Source of the DNA: Hemileia vastatrix
Lineage: Eukaryota > Basidiomycota > Pucciniomycetes > Pucciniales > Zaghouaniaceae
NCBI GenBank assembly: GCA_030280995.1
Contig: JASXTE010000004.1
Location: forward strand, 16,395,501 to 16,459,500
Direction: 5' to 3'
Length of the DNA stretch: 64,000 bases
Positions 11,067-22,341 of the stretch are shown piece after piece. Below the pieces are notes generated by a model. It had not been told where the DNA came from. It searched no databases and saw only the letters and a program-made list of their open reading frames with translations. The position numbers and the translations under genes were made by a program. The first letter of the stretch is position 1, and each line of letters begins with the position of its first letter.

Positions 11067-11705
11067 AAAAATACAAAAATACAAAAATACAAAAATACAA
11101 AAATACAAAAATACAAAAATACAAAAATACAAAAATACAAAAATACAAAAATACAAAAATACAAAAATACAAAAATACAAAAATACAAAAATACAAAAAT
11201 ACAAAAATACAAAAATACAAAAATACAAAAATACAAAAATACAAAAATACAAAAATACAAAAATACAAAAATACAAAAATACAAAAATACAAAAATACAA
11301 AAATACAAAAATACAAAAATACAAAAATACAAAAATACAAAAATACAAAAATACAAAAATACAAAAATACAAAAATACAAAAATACAAAAATACAAAAAT
11401 ACAAAAATACAAAAATACAAAAATACAAAAATACAAAAATACAAAAATACAAAAATACAAAAATACAAAAATACAAAAATACAAAAATACAAAAATACAA
11501 AAATACAAAAATACAAAAATACAAAAATACAAAAATACAAAAATACAAAAATACAAAAATACAAAAATACAAAAATACAAAAATACAAAAATACAAAAAT
11601 ACAAAAATACAAAAATACAAAAATACAAAAATACAAAAATACAAAAATACAAAAATACAAAAATACAAAAATACAAAAATACAAAAATACAAAAATACAA
11701 AAATT
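11067..11705. repeat. AAAAATAC 8-bp microsatellite array
   Basis: About 80 essentially perfect copies of an 8-bp unit. Because 8 is not a multiple of 3 and the unit contains no stop in several frames, it yields four or more overlapping open frames of over 200 codons (repeating KIQKYKNT on +, CIFVFLYF on -). None is a gene. Confidence 0.97.
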
Positions 11706-14700
11706 CAGAAAATTTAGAAATATAGAAGAAAAACATGATCTTATGCAAACTAGCTTATTCTTTTTTTGAATGATGAGTTTTAAAGAATTTTCAAGGCTGT
11801 CCATATTATTTGTGCATTGAATATTAAATTCTAATTATTCCCTTAAAGATACATTGATATGGCAATGCAAGTATTGGTAGTATATTTTGAGAGCTGAGAC
11901 AGAAAATGAATATTGTAGAGAGTCTTGAAGATATAAAAAACCAAGCTTTAAATAAAATGTAGAAAAAAAATATAATATGGGATATCTTAGTACTGAAATT
12001 CCTAATCAAAGTAATTGCACATAAAAGGTGAAATAGCCCTATTTTTTCTATCATTTCATATTTTGAAAATATATTTGTTACTTGGTGTGTTTTAAGACCT
12101 AAGAAGGCATACTACCATTTGCGCCAATACTAGCCTAAGATGGGACTGACTATGCTGGATGCAGCAGTGAGACTAACTAAGACTGACTATGTTGTGACTT
12201 CCAACAGTGAGAGAAGAGAGGAGTGACTATTCAAGTTGGAAGTGAGACTAGAGAAAAACTGGATTAATAGATAAGTTGTCCAATGGGGAGTACTGCACAG
12301 CACTCTACCCATATAATCCCCTTATGCAATATCCACTCTTCCGCCTTTTACAATTCATAGTGCCTGTAGCGCTCTTCCTCCCCACCTCTAAACCAAATCC
12401 TAACAGTTTGTGGAAACATTAAAATTTAACTCTCTTTAGAAATTTGTTTTGTGTGGGATCAGCCATTATTATTGAAATTAAGTTAGTAAGACAAAATAAG
12501 TGGGTTTTTTTTATTTTATTATACTACATCCCTGTGGCTAGTCAATTAAAATCTTCTGCTGATAATTATGTTATATCTTGGAACAATTTATGGCATAATA
12601 CTAATTATGGATCCAAGTACTTTGACACTCTGTATTTTTAACTTTTTGAACAGGAAAATTTTTCCAAAGATTGGCTTTTAGTCAAAATGAATTCTTAGAT
12701 AGTGAAATAAAAGGCATGAATAGACATCTATATCACAGTATGTATAACTCAGCTAAGAAAAAAGTTAATAGTAGAAAAAACTGTAAAGGAATAAAAAAAA
12801 GCCATAGAATCCATAATAGGGGGTTTCAGTTCTGAAAAATTTTCACTTAACTTATGTGTGGATCTCAAAACAAATCAGCACTCAAATTTTGTAAAAATTC
12901 ACTTATTACAAAAATGACTGTCAGTTCTGGCCACAAATCAGGACTTTTTGCACAATTTTATTTATCAACCACATATTGGAAACAACATCCTTTTCATATG
13001 TGATGCACAGACATCCTTCTCTTCCTATCAATCCTTGGCACACACCCCTTTCTGAAATCAGAAACTTTTGTTGTAACATTATTACTGACTTTATTTGTTT
13101 CCCCCCACCCCTTCATACCTTCAAATCATATATTTTTTTACTATCACATTATATTTCACTGTTTCATCCTCACTATGTCTCTCTCATTTTTCTGTTTCTC
13201 CATACCTCACTTCTCAAATTATTTACTCCTTGTGTTCCTGATGCATTTTTCTTAATTACTAATCAGGTAATTCACTCACACCCATGCCCCTTTTTTTGGT
13301 TTTCAACTGATTTTTTTAGTTTTTTCCTGTTTTTTTGGCTTTTTTTGGCCTGTTTTTGCTTTTTTTTGTGACTAGCCACCTGGAACTAGGTTTTCACTTA
13401 ATTAACTTCATTATTGCACAATTTCTCACTTGTTTTTAGTTATTTCTTACACTCGGTTTTTTTTTATTTTTTTGCTTTTTTTGCCCATATTTTTGGGTAT
13501 TTATAACTCATTTTTTACACTCATTTATGCTTGTGCTTGTATTTTTTCCAGCTCATTTTTTCAATTTTTCTCAATTTTATTCAGAGCTTATTCTTTCCAT
13601 TTTTTTAATCATCTTTTGTGCTCAATTATGCTCAATTTGTCATACTTTTTCATGGCTTTTTGCCAGTTATTTTCCTGCCATTTGGAAATGGTATGGGCTT
13701 CATTTTTTCTCTATTTTTTTGAATTCTTGGACACTTTTAGAATCTTTATGGCTTAGAGTTTTTGAATGATTTAGATTTTTTTGGAAGTATCATTTTGGGA
13801 TTACACTAAAATAAGTAAGTATTCACTTTTTATAAATTTATTTATTAATATATTCAATTTTTATAAATTTATTTATTAATATATTCAATTTTTTGTGTTT
13901 ATTATAAATTTATGTCAACTCAAATCAACAAAAGTGAAAAAATTTCTTTCTTGTTCTAAGGAAAATCATCAATTAAAAAGAGAAACTTCTGTTTTCAAAT
14001 CATGAAATAAACTCACTAATTTTGTTTTTTCATTTCAAATAAACCCAGACTTAATAAATCAGGTAATTAAGGTAAGAAAAGAATGTCCTATTACTTCTAA
14101 ATGTTTAGGTAGACATTTGAAGTATTGATTCTATAAGAGTTTGTCTTTCTTCCCTTTCAAATTCATAATTTAACATATACAAGTCATTTATCCACTTCAA
14201 TTACCTGAGGCTTTAGACTATTGAGCTGTGCTGCTGTGGTATTATGTTCACATTAGTTTTTTGCATTTTTTATTAAATTTATTTGTGATTCAAGTTTATT
14301 TTTTGAAGTCTAATTAATCTATCTCTGTTTCTTGCTCTGAATGAATTTTTTATTGTAAAGTTATTAGTTGAGATTGAAATTTGGTATACCAGACCCCCTA
14401 CTAGGATAGAATTTTTTGGCTTAAGAATTTAAGAAAAAAGTTAGAAAAAAAGAAGTTTATTGTAATTTAGACTTTTAAAATTTAAAGGAGTGTAAATTTT
14501 AAATCTGAAATTTAACAATTTATGCAATTAAATGCATGCATTTTAGATTAAAAACATGAATTCAATAATGTAACAAATTTAAATGGTACTTAATTTTATT
14601 TTGTTAACAAAAAAGATGACCAAGTAATGAAACATTCTTTTAAATAAAAATTATCTGGTGAACAAAATTATTTTCACTATTTTTACAAGAAAAGAAATTC

Positions 14701-16030
14701 TAACTCTTTTTTTGGTCAAAGATATTTTTTTCACCTTGAGTAGGTTTCTGACTCAATAAATAGTTTTACTATCAAGAAAACCAATAAATCCAGTGAAACT
14801 CTCTGATTGCATAACCTGAGATTATTCAACTCTCACTTCTTTGGTTGGCCAAGAAAGCAGTTGAGAATTTAAGGATGTAATAGAAGCAATACATTGTTTG
14901 GTATAGCTATTTTTTGAGACATAACCTAAAAATAAGACATTTCTAAACAATTCCAGGTAGATCCACTACAATTGGAGCTTAAATGCATAGTTTGGTGGTC
15001 TATTGAAATAAAGGTTCATGTTTTTGCTTTTATGAATTGTTGTGAAACATGGGGTGATCCTGTATAAGCTTTTTCAATTGAAGGATATATTCCTGGGAAG
15101 TCCTGAATATCTGTCTATAGCTGGGCTCAAATAGGTTTTAAAGTGTCTGGATGGTATACTTAAGTGTATGAAGTACTTATACCACAAGAAATTTCATAAT
15201 TTTCTATGATATACACCACCCAAACATTTAATATTTTGGTTGATATTTTGGTCATTTTCCATCTTTTTTGGTGAAAAATGAAGGAAATTTTAATCAACAG
15301 GTGAAAAATTTGGGTGAGGTGTAATATAAAATGTAATTGTCTTTCTTGTGGAGTTAGATCATTCTGGGAAGAAGGTAACCTTTATTGAAAATTTTTGATA
15401 AAACAAATAATTCTTCTTCAAGATCAAAATTAGAATCCAAGAGGAGATTTAGAGGTATGAAACTCATTGCTTGATGTAATTTTGTATTCTTTTAGATGAA
15501 GGAAAGCTTGAATCTTATTTGATATAAGAATGAAAATTTTCTATAATTTTTTGAGTTAAAAATTGTTACTATGTGGAGTGCTGTGTATAAATTTGATGAT
15601 TCTGATAAATCAGTGTAATGGGAACATATGGTGAAACCATCACTTTTGGTTGAGAAAGTGTAATTTGAGTGAAATAATTTATTTTCTTTACTTATGAAAT
15701 ATACCAGTGTTGGGGCTAGTTTGTTTTGGAAATCTCTACTTGTGTAAGTGTGGATTTTTCCAAACTTAAGTGCATATTTTTTATTGTGAATATTCCAGAA
15801 CTGGAACCCCCCATTGAGTGATTTATACTGACTTCATTATCTAGAAGTAGGTATGGCACATATAATTATGAGTATTATTATAGAATATATACATATATGT
15901 TTTAAATGATATCAAGGAGTTTTTCACTCAGAGGAAGCATAAGAAAAGTGATAAACCACAATCTACAACAAATGCTAAGACCTTCATGAAGGGGTTTGAA
16001 TGCTGGAAAACAAATTCTCAATTTAATTAC
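11706..16030. other. AT-rich non-coding region
   Basis: No gene was recognised. The part at 12110-12400 is less AT-rich and has repeated GACTGACTATG and GTGAGACTA motifs, possibly an old LTR remnant. From 12990 to 13780 the + strand is T-rich and gives hydrophobic open frames by composition alone. A 31-bp direct repeat is listed separately. Confidence 0.5.
13828..13890. repeat. Two tandem copies of a 31-bp AT-rich unit
   Basis: The unit TATAAATTTATTTATTAATA plus TATTCAAT occurs twice with a 31-bp period. It is a simple local duplication with no evident function. Confidence 0.85.
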
Positions 16031-16830
16031 TGGTCTAATTCCACTTCATCCATTACAAAAAAAAACTCTAGTTTTTGAAATTAATGGGCTGTTTCAAAAA
16101 TAATGAAAAAAAAATTGTTGAAAAAATGACTTGATTGAGTTTCTTTTTTAAGCTCATTCCAATTTTTAGGATACACCAGAATTAGAAGTAGTGTGTTTCA
16201 TAATCTGAAAATCAACTAGGTGCTATTTATTACGGATAAGTTCTCTCATTATTGCTATAAGAAAAAAGATAAAGATTCATAGTTTATTAGTAGTTATGGA
16301 AAATAAATTAAATCCAAATATTGATTTTATTACACCAGGAAAAATATGTTGGTTCCCAAAAGATGGTGCCTCCTCTAATTTTACTACCATAGTTCATTCA
16401 GGGTTGAAAACCTTCTAGCAGCTGCCAGATTTTTTTTCAGGTGTCAAGAGGTTTCAAAGTTTACAAATAGTTGAATCCAAATTTTCAAAAACAGACTAGT
16501 CCCAAACTGGTCAGGAGGGAAAATATGACAACTAGACATTGGTTTCAGTTCACATACTGAATTGAATCAATTCGGTATCAACTATGAACCCAATGTCTAG
16601 TTGCCTTTTTTTCCCCTGTGTGGTGTATTCTAAAATTTAAAGCACCATCTTTTTTTAGCCAAATCACTTTCTCTTCACAAAAAAAAAATTCTTTTTCTAT
16701 CTTTGAAATAGCTAATTTATTTCAAAAACTAAAGGTTTGTTTTTCATATCTGGTTTGATCTGAAACCAGAAATTAATTTATATGCTAATGTTCCAACTTA
16801 GAAACACTCTGTTGTATAATATAAAAAAAA
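16030..16830. mobile_element. Diverged long inverted-repeat element
   Basis: The segment around 16050-16195 matches the reverse complement of about 16618-16745. Shared motifs include CTAGTTTTTGAAAT / ATTTCAAAAACTAAAG and GGATACACCAG / GGTGTATTC. Between them at about 16529-16604 lies a hairpin whose 14-bp arms are CAACTAGACATTGG and CCAATGTCTAGTTG. A related single arm occurs near 27645-27850. No coding sequence was found, so this is a foldback or miniature DNA transposon, family unknown. Confidence 0.5.
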
Positions 16831-17117
16831 TTTTTAATGAAAAACTCTTTTATTAATCAGTAAATAAAGTAAATTTCATAAGAAAAAATGTGAGCACCTG
16901 ATAACAGGTTCCAATCCCTATCTTTCATTCAACTCAATTTTAGTTTAGCTGAAAGGCTTATGCAAAGCCTACACATTGAAAAGTCAGCACACCAGCTTGC
17001 ATGGCATCCAATCTAATTTTGATTTGAATCACAAATGGCTTTGGGATTGGTACCTGCTAATATATGCAAAGTATTATTCATGGTGTTTATAAATACTTTT
17101 TAAATTATCTTAAGATG

Positions 17118-17294
17118 TACAGCCAAGTCACAAAGGCTTGCGGAATTTTTGATGAAAAAATTAATGTTGCTTTCACACAAAAATGATTTACCTATTCAAA
17201 AGGGTAGGGGATTGGGCAGGGGCACTTATTTTTTTGTATATCAAACTTTTATTTTTTGGTCAAAAATTTTGCAAGCTTTTGTGACTTGGCTGTA
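17118..17294. mobile_element. Tc1/mariner-like miniature element (MITE-3, copy a)
   Basis: The inverted repeats read TACAGCCAAGTCACAAAGGC and, at the other end, CTTTTGTGACTTGGCTGTA. They are bounded by TA on both sides (17118-17119 and 17293-17294). TA target duplication and an end beginning CAG...CTTGCG resemble Tc1/mariner termini. Length is about 173 bp without TA, with no coding capacity. Related copies are at 29295 and 31112. Confidence 0.8.
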
Positions 17295-20200
17295 GTAGAC
17301 TTATAATTTGATAATTCTGAATAAAAATTAAGTACTTTATTTTTTAGGCTATCGGCTTGCATAATGGTGAATACATAACAATAGCTGTGAAAAATTAAGA
17401 AAATAAGGTATTACATAAAAGAAAACACATGTTAATTGATATACCAAGTCAAAATTTACTTCAAACTCATATCAATTAAATTACAAGAAATTAATCTTAA
17501 TATAATAAAAAAACTATGACTACATAAAGGAAGTGATATATATGTAGCATAGCTAAGTGGAATAAATTTTTCCTTTATAAACTTTTCATAAAGATTTATT
17601 ATAAGATTTAATAAGGTTTGTAAGAAAGGTATGACCATACAGACAAAAATTTCCTTTTTAAGTATATGAATTCAAACTATACACTGGAGGAAAAACTGTT
17701 TCATGTTTGCATTTTGGGTAGTAATTTCTTTCAATGAAATGTAACATAGTGCAGGAGCTCATGTCACACATAAAATACATGCAATGAAGTGATGCAGCTG
17801 TCCTGAAGTGTGTACATTACAGACACACACTTGCACCATTCAATTACACCTGCCTATAAGTAACATGATTGACTTCATGCATAGTTCTTTCATGACTTGT
17901 TCAAGATAAGTTGTCCCATTTAATTATGAGACATTTTGTTATGTTTTGCATGTGTGAAATTGTCACAAAAAATGAAAACATGAAATGATTTTCCCCCCAG
18001 TGATACCTCCTGGAGAAAACTTAGTTACTCAATCATACCAATTATTTAGCTCCATGAGGAAAAAAATAAAAAAATAAGAAAAGTGACAAAGGCAATTTTT
18101 TATAGAATTGGCTCTCAGGCCTAAAAAAGTGGAGAATAAGATCAATTTTATAAACCCAAATTTATTATTCATTCTTCCCCTAACACAACTTCTGAAATCA
18201 TCTTTTTCCCATTCTTTATCAGCATTAAAATAATGGAAGATGTAAAAATTCAATAAATCATTCATGGAACCTGCTATAGCAGACATCTATGTCTTCAATG
18301 CTTCAAGAAAATAATCTTTTCATAGTGGTCTCTGAATCAAAAGGCCTTAACTATATAGAATTTTTAGGTGACTTAAAGCTATATTCACATAATTATACAG
18401 ATTTGGGATTGCATGAATATACACACGAAGAAACTGCCAAATATTCAAAAGGTATTTTTTTTACTCTTGCATATTATATTCATGTAATAAAGTAATAAAG
18501 AGGTGAAGTATCTAATTTAAAAATTGAATAATCTATCCAAAAAAATATCAAATCTGAAAGAAGAGCTTGTAAAAGAATGTATTTCAGAGGTACAATTCTT
18601 AAAGAATAATTGTAAAATTTGAAGTACAAACCACCAATTCAAAATAATTCATTACACAACAATAAATTGCAAAAGCTTACAAAAAATAACTTTGATGATA
18701 GGTGGAGCTTTTAGAATCTTTGTGATAGATGAAAAGCTTTCTGCAGAACCTTATATTTTAGAAAACTTGAATGTAACAATTGTTTTTAGCACTTAAAGGT
18801 CTTAAGTGGGTCTTAAGTGCGAAAAAGAATTGTTTCGTAACTGTTGACTTATTGTTGCGCCTCATGGCGAAACGAAAATGTGTCGTAGTATCATCCCCTT
18901 TTTGGGCGAAATCGAAAGGTAATAAAAAAAATTTCTCTTTTTTTCCCTCTCACGTCGGTTACTGGTCCATGATCAAAAAAGATTAAGAGGTCAATAAAGA
19001 TAATCATACTATTGAGGCGCTTTTTTAACTATTTTGACTATTTCAAAACATCTTCCCCCTCCTTCCTAATGAAACCCATAATATACTTCCCTCTTTCACA
19101 GGAGGCATTCACAGATGAGGGTTAAAGAAAGAGAATGGAAGATTTTCATAATAGGAAAGTACGTAGTATAAATGATTTTCGTACACTTTGCATCATGATC
19201 TGCTATAATGGTATCATCGGCAAAAATCGAATACAGAAAAACTACTATAGAGTATACCTTCAGCTAGTTGGACTTTTTATTGAGTTTTTTATGAAAAGAA
19301 ACGAGAAAGAAGGATTCAGAAAAAGAGACATAGACACAATTTTTCCACATCCTTCTATGCTAGATCCTACTGCTACCATTCCCCACTGTACGGCCTAGAA
19401 AAATATCAATCATGATTCAGGTGCCAAGAAACTAACTAAAGACTTGTGAAACAAAAAAAAAACACAATTTTAAAACTGAATTGATAACAAGATTCAAATC
19501 TGGTGGTTCTATCGTGCAATGTGTGATAGGAAAAGGAAAATGTTTTAGATGTGTTTGAGACGGGTAAGCCGTTGTGAATCATCATGTGTATAAAGTTCTC
19601 AGGTAAAGCATACAAAATGGGAGGCAAAAAAGTGGCCAGGCATTGTTTAGCACACTGATATCTCTGGCGGACTTGCTACCGAGATTCCCCTGATGTTTTT
19701 GTGGCGCTATATTATCAGTACGCAAGCTTTCAAAATGTAATAGGGACTGATGCCTATCTTCACAAGTGGTACTAGCAGTCAAGTAGGACAAGTAAGAGCA
19801 AAAGCCCGGTGTAAACAAAGCAAGAGTATTTGATTGGCCGCAGCATTACAATATTTCATCTCCTGATCATTTGCCCATTATAGCGTAGGATCTGGGCTAC
19901 TACTTCACATGATATATGAACACATTTTTTGTTTTGATTACTTCTAACAGGAGTTACTAAAGTTAGAAATCCGCCATTACATTTTTTTTTTACAAATAGG
20001 TTATGAAAATATTCTCATAAATGGCGTATCTTGCATCAAGAACTTATTTTTTCTGATAATAAAGGTTACGTATATAGTTTTATTTTTGTGCTAAGAAATA
20101 AATTTTGATTAATAGCCGATTTTCATCTTTGATTTGTCTTAATTTGCATCTTAACAGCGATATCAATAAATTTAAATGATATTACTAACTGATATATTAC

Positions 20201-20515
20201 CTTTCTTCATGCATCATCTGTGCTGGCGCAAGGCGCTCCGTTTGAATAGTATATTCTATAAGAATGTAAAAGGTTAAGATGACTAAGAAGAAAAAACTGT
20301 ATTTATTTATAATTGTAGTTGAGTCAGTTTGTTGTTGATGGAAAAACCTAACTATATCCTGTTGTGGAAAGAGTAAGATAGAATTTCCAATAGTTTCATT
20401 TAAAATTTCAGACAAAAATGCACATGAAAAATAAAAATGAAAAAGAAACGTTGCATTATCATCTACGCTGAACAAAATTCCACATGTCTGAGCTGGAACA
20501 GGATGAAATGGGCCA
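17295..20515. other. AT-rich non-coding region
   Basis: I see no recognisable gene. Around 18790-18822 the motif GGTCTTAAGTG is repeated next to a small GCACTTAA/TTAAGTGC dyad. The open frames at 18029-18495, 18780-18986, 19135-19398 and 19436-19818 lack family motifs and conserved features. Confidence 0.45.
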
Positions 20516-21338
20516 TCAGTACGCGCAAAGTAAGATATCCCTAATGGGGATATCCAGTGCGAGTTGGGGATATTATAGGGGGGACATAAGGATAGAAAAT
20601 TATGTGTAAGAAAAATATGTGCGAGAAAAATATGAGTAAGAAAAATATTTTCGAAAACAATATGTGAGAAAAATAAGCGCAAGAAAAATATCTAGTAACA
20701 CTACGCACCAAGTAAGATATCCCTGATGGGGATATCCGGCGCGAGTTAGGTATATTATAGTGAGAGACATAAGGATAGAAAAATATGTGCAAGAAAAATA
20801 TGTGTGAGATAAATATTTTCCAGGAAAATATGTGCAAAAAAAAGATGTGAGGATAATAAATTTAAGAAAAATATCTTGCAACCATGGGAAACTGTGTTTT
20901 GTACTTTTGTTTTTTCCGAAAAAAAGATTTTTTATTTCATTTTTTTATTTTTTTCTGTTTTTTTACAATTTTTTTTTGAAAAAAAATATTCTCATGGTCA
21001 CAAATGATTTTTCTTACACTTACGTTTCTCACACATATTTTTCGTGCACTTACTTTTCTTACATATATTTTTCTGACCTTATGTCCCTCTCTAAAATATC
21101 CCTAACTCGTGCTGGATATCCCCATCAGGGATATCTTACTAGGTGCGTAGTGATAATTGCAAAATATTTTTCTTACACTTATTTTTCTCACATATTTTTT
21201 TTGCACATATTTTCCTTACACATATTTTTCTCGCACATATTTTTCTGACACATATTTTTCTATCCATATGTCCCTCCCTAAAATATCCCCAACTCGCGCT
21301 GGATATCCCCATCAGGGATATCTCACTTGCTGCGTAGT
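20516..21338. mobile_element. Long-TIR miniature element (MITE-2, outer copy)
   Basis: The left end begins CAGTACGCGCAAAGTAAG. The right end is the inverse, CTTGCTGCGTAGTG. Both arms carry GATATCCC...GGGGATATC and a run of 15-bp degenerate repeats (GTGCGAGAAAAATAT). A second element of the same family (20699-21152) sits inside it. The hydrophobic open frames rich in SHTYFSCTYFS are produced by the 15-bp repeats and are not genes. Confidence 0.75.
20699..21152. mobile_element. Long-TIR miniature element (MITE-2, inner copy)
   Basis: This copy is 454 bp and begins CACTACGCACCAAGTAAG, ending in its inverse CTTACTAGGTGCGTAGTG. The inverted repeats extend roughly 180 bp on each side and include GATATCCCTGATGGGG and the 15-bp AAAAATAT-type repeats. 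The middle is A/T homopolymer-rich. CACTA-type ends and subterminal repeats suggest the CACTA group, but I could not find a clean 3-bp target duplication. Confidence 0.8.
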
Positions 21339-21555
21339 GTAACCATGTGAAATTTTTTTTTTAATTTTTTTTTCTCCAAAAAATTTGAATTTTTATTTTG
21401 TTTTATATTTTTTTCTGTTTTTTATCAAATTTTTTTTTTGAAAAAGAAAATTCTCATGGTTGCAAACGATTTTTATTACACTTACTTTTCTTGCACTTAC
21501 TTTTCTTGAACTTACTTTTCTTACATTTATTTTTCTGACCTTATGTCCCTCCCTA
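21339..21555. mobile_element. MITE-2 fragment
   Basis: This is part of a third MITE-2 copy: the A/T-rich centre and one subterminal repeat run, ending TTATGTCCCTCCCTACA. It stops abruptly where the complete copy at 21556 starts, so it was probably cut by that insertion or lost its end. Confidence 0.65.
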
Positions 21556-21995
21556 CACTACACACCAAGTAAGATATCCCTTATGGGGATATCCAGCGCA
21601 AGTTGGGGATATTTTAGGGAGTGACATAAGGTCAGAAAAGTAAATGTGAGAAAAGTAAGTGCAAGAAAAATAAGTGCGAGAAAAATAAGTGTAAGAAACA
21701 TCATTTGCAACCATGAGAATTTTTTTTTTTCAAAAAAAAATTGTGAAAAAACAGAGAAAAATGAAAAATGAAATAAAAAATTGTTTTTTCGGAGAAAAAA
21801 AAAATTAAAAAAAAAAAATTTCCCATGGTTGTAAAATATTTTTCTTACACTTATTTTTCTCACATATTTTTTTTGCACATATTTTATTACGCATTTCTTT
21901 CTGACACATATTTTTCTATCCTTATGTCCCTCCCTAAAATATCCCCAACTCACGCTGGATATCCCCATCAGGGATATCTTACTTGGTGCGTAGTG
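21556..21995. mobile_element. Long-TIR miniature element (MITE-2, copy 3)
   Basis: A 440-bp copy starting CACTACACACCAAGTAAG and ending CTTACTTGGTGCGTAGTG. It has the same subterminal GATATCCC palindrome and 15-bp repeats. It lies 17 bp from the Copia-2 LTR. Confidence 0.8.
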
Positions 21996-22012
21996 CATGA
22001 GGACCATGGAAG

Positions 22013-22188
22013 TGTAGCACGGTGTCAGCCTGTAGAACTCCGGAAAGAACCAATAACTTCATTACTTTACCTGTAGCATGGTGTCAGCCTGTAGAACTCC
22101 GGAAAGAACCAGAGAACAGGGGACACTGCAACTACAGACTATATACATTTGCACACATAACTAAGTACATAGTCCTAGTGACTTAACA
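22013..22188 (-). repeat. Copia-2 3' LTR (two repeat units)
   Basis: The LTR is 176 bp and contains two tandem copies of a 59-bp unit with TGTCAGCCTGTAGAACTCC, separated by TTCATTACTTTACC. The partner LTR has only one unit. Left edge was fixed by the GGAAG duplication. Confidence 0.9.
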
Positions 22189-22341
22189 TCCCCCCCACTT
22201 AGTTATGAAATATATTACTGATACCCCCCCATGCAAACATAACCAACTCCAAAAAGAAAAAATGAAATAAAATGAAATGAGAAAAAATAAGAGAAATGAA
22301 AGAAAAAATAAGAGAAGAGAAATATAACCCCATCACCACAC

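Noticed and set aside
11067..11705. CRISPR-like regular array
   Set aside because: The repeats are directly contiguous 8-bp units with no spacers; it is a microsatellite in a eukaryotic context.
11020..11804. Several overlapping open frames of 217-250 codons on both strands
   Set aside because: All are translations of the 8-bp AAAAATAC array; the unit has no stops in these frames, so the frames are automatic.
12976..13769. T-rich + strand frames resembling multi-pass membrane proteins
   Set aside because: High T content alone gives Phe/Leu/Ser-rich translations; there is no conserved motif, and the frames overlap each other.
20197..21342. Hydrophobic frames resembling membrane proteins (SHTYFSCTYFS patterns)
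   Set aside because: They come from the 15-bp subterminal repeats of MITE-2 elements and occur on both strands.
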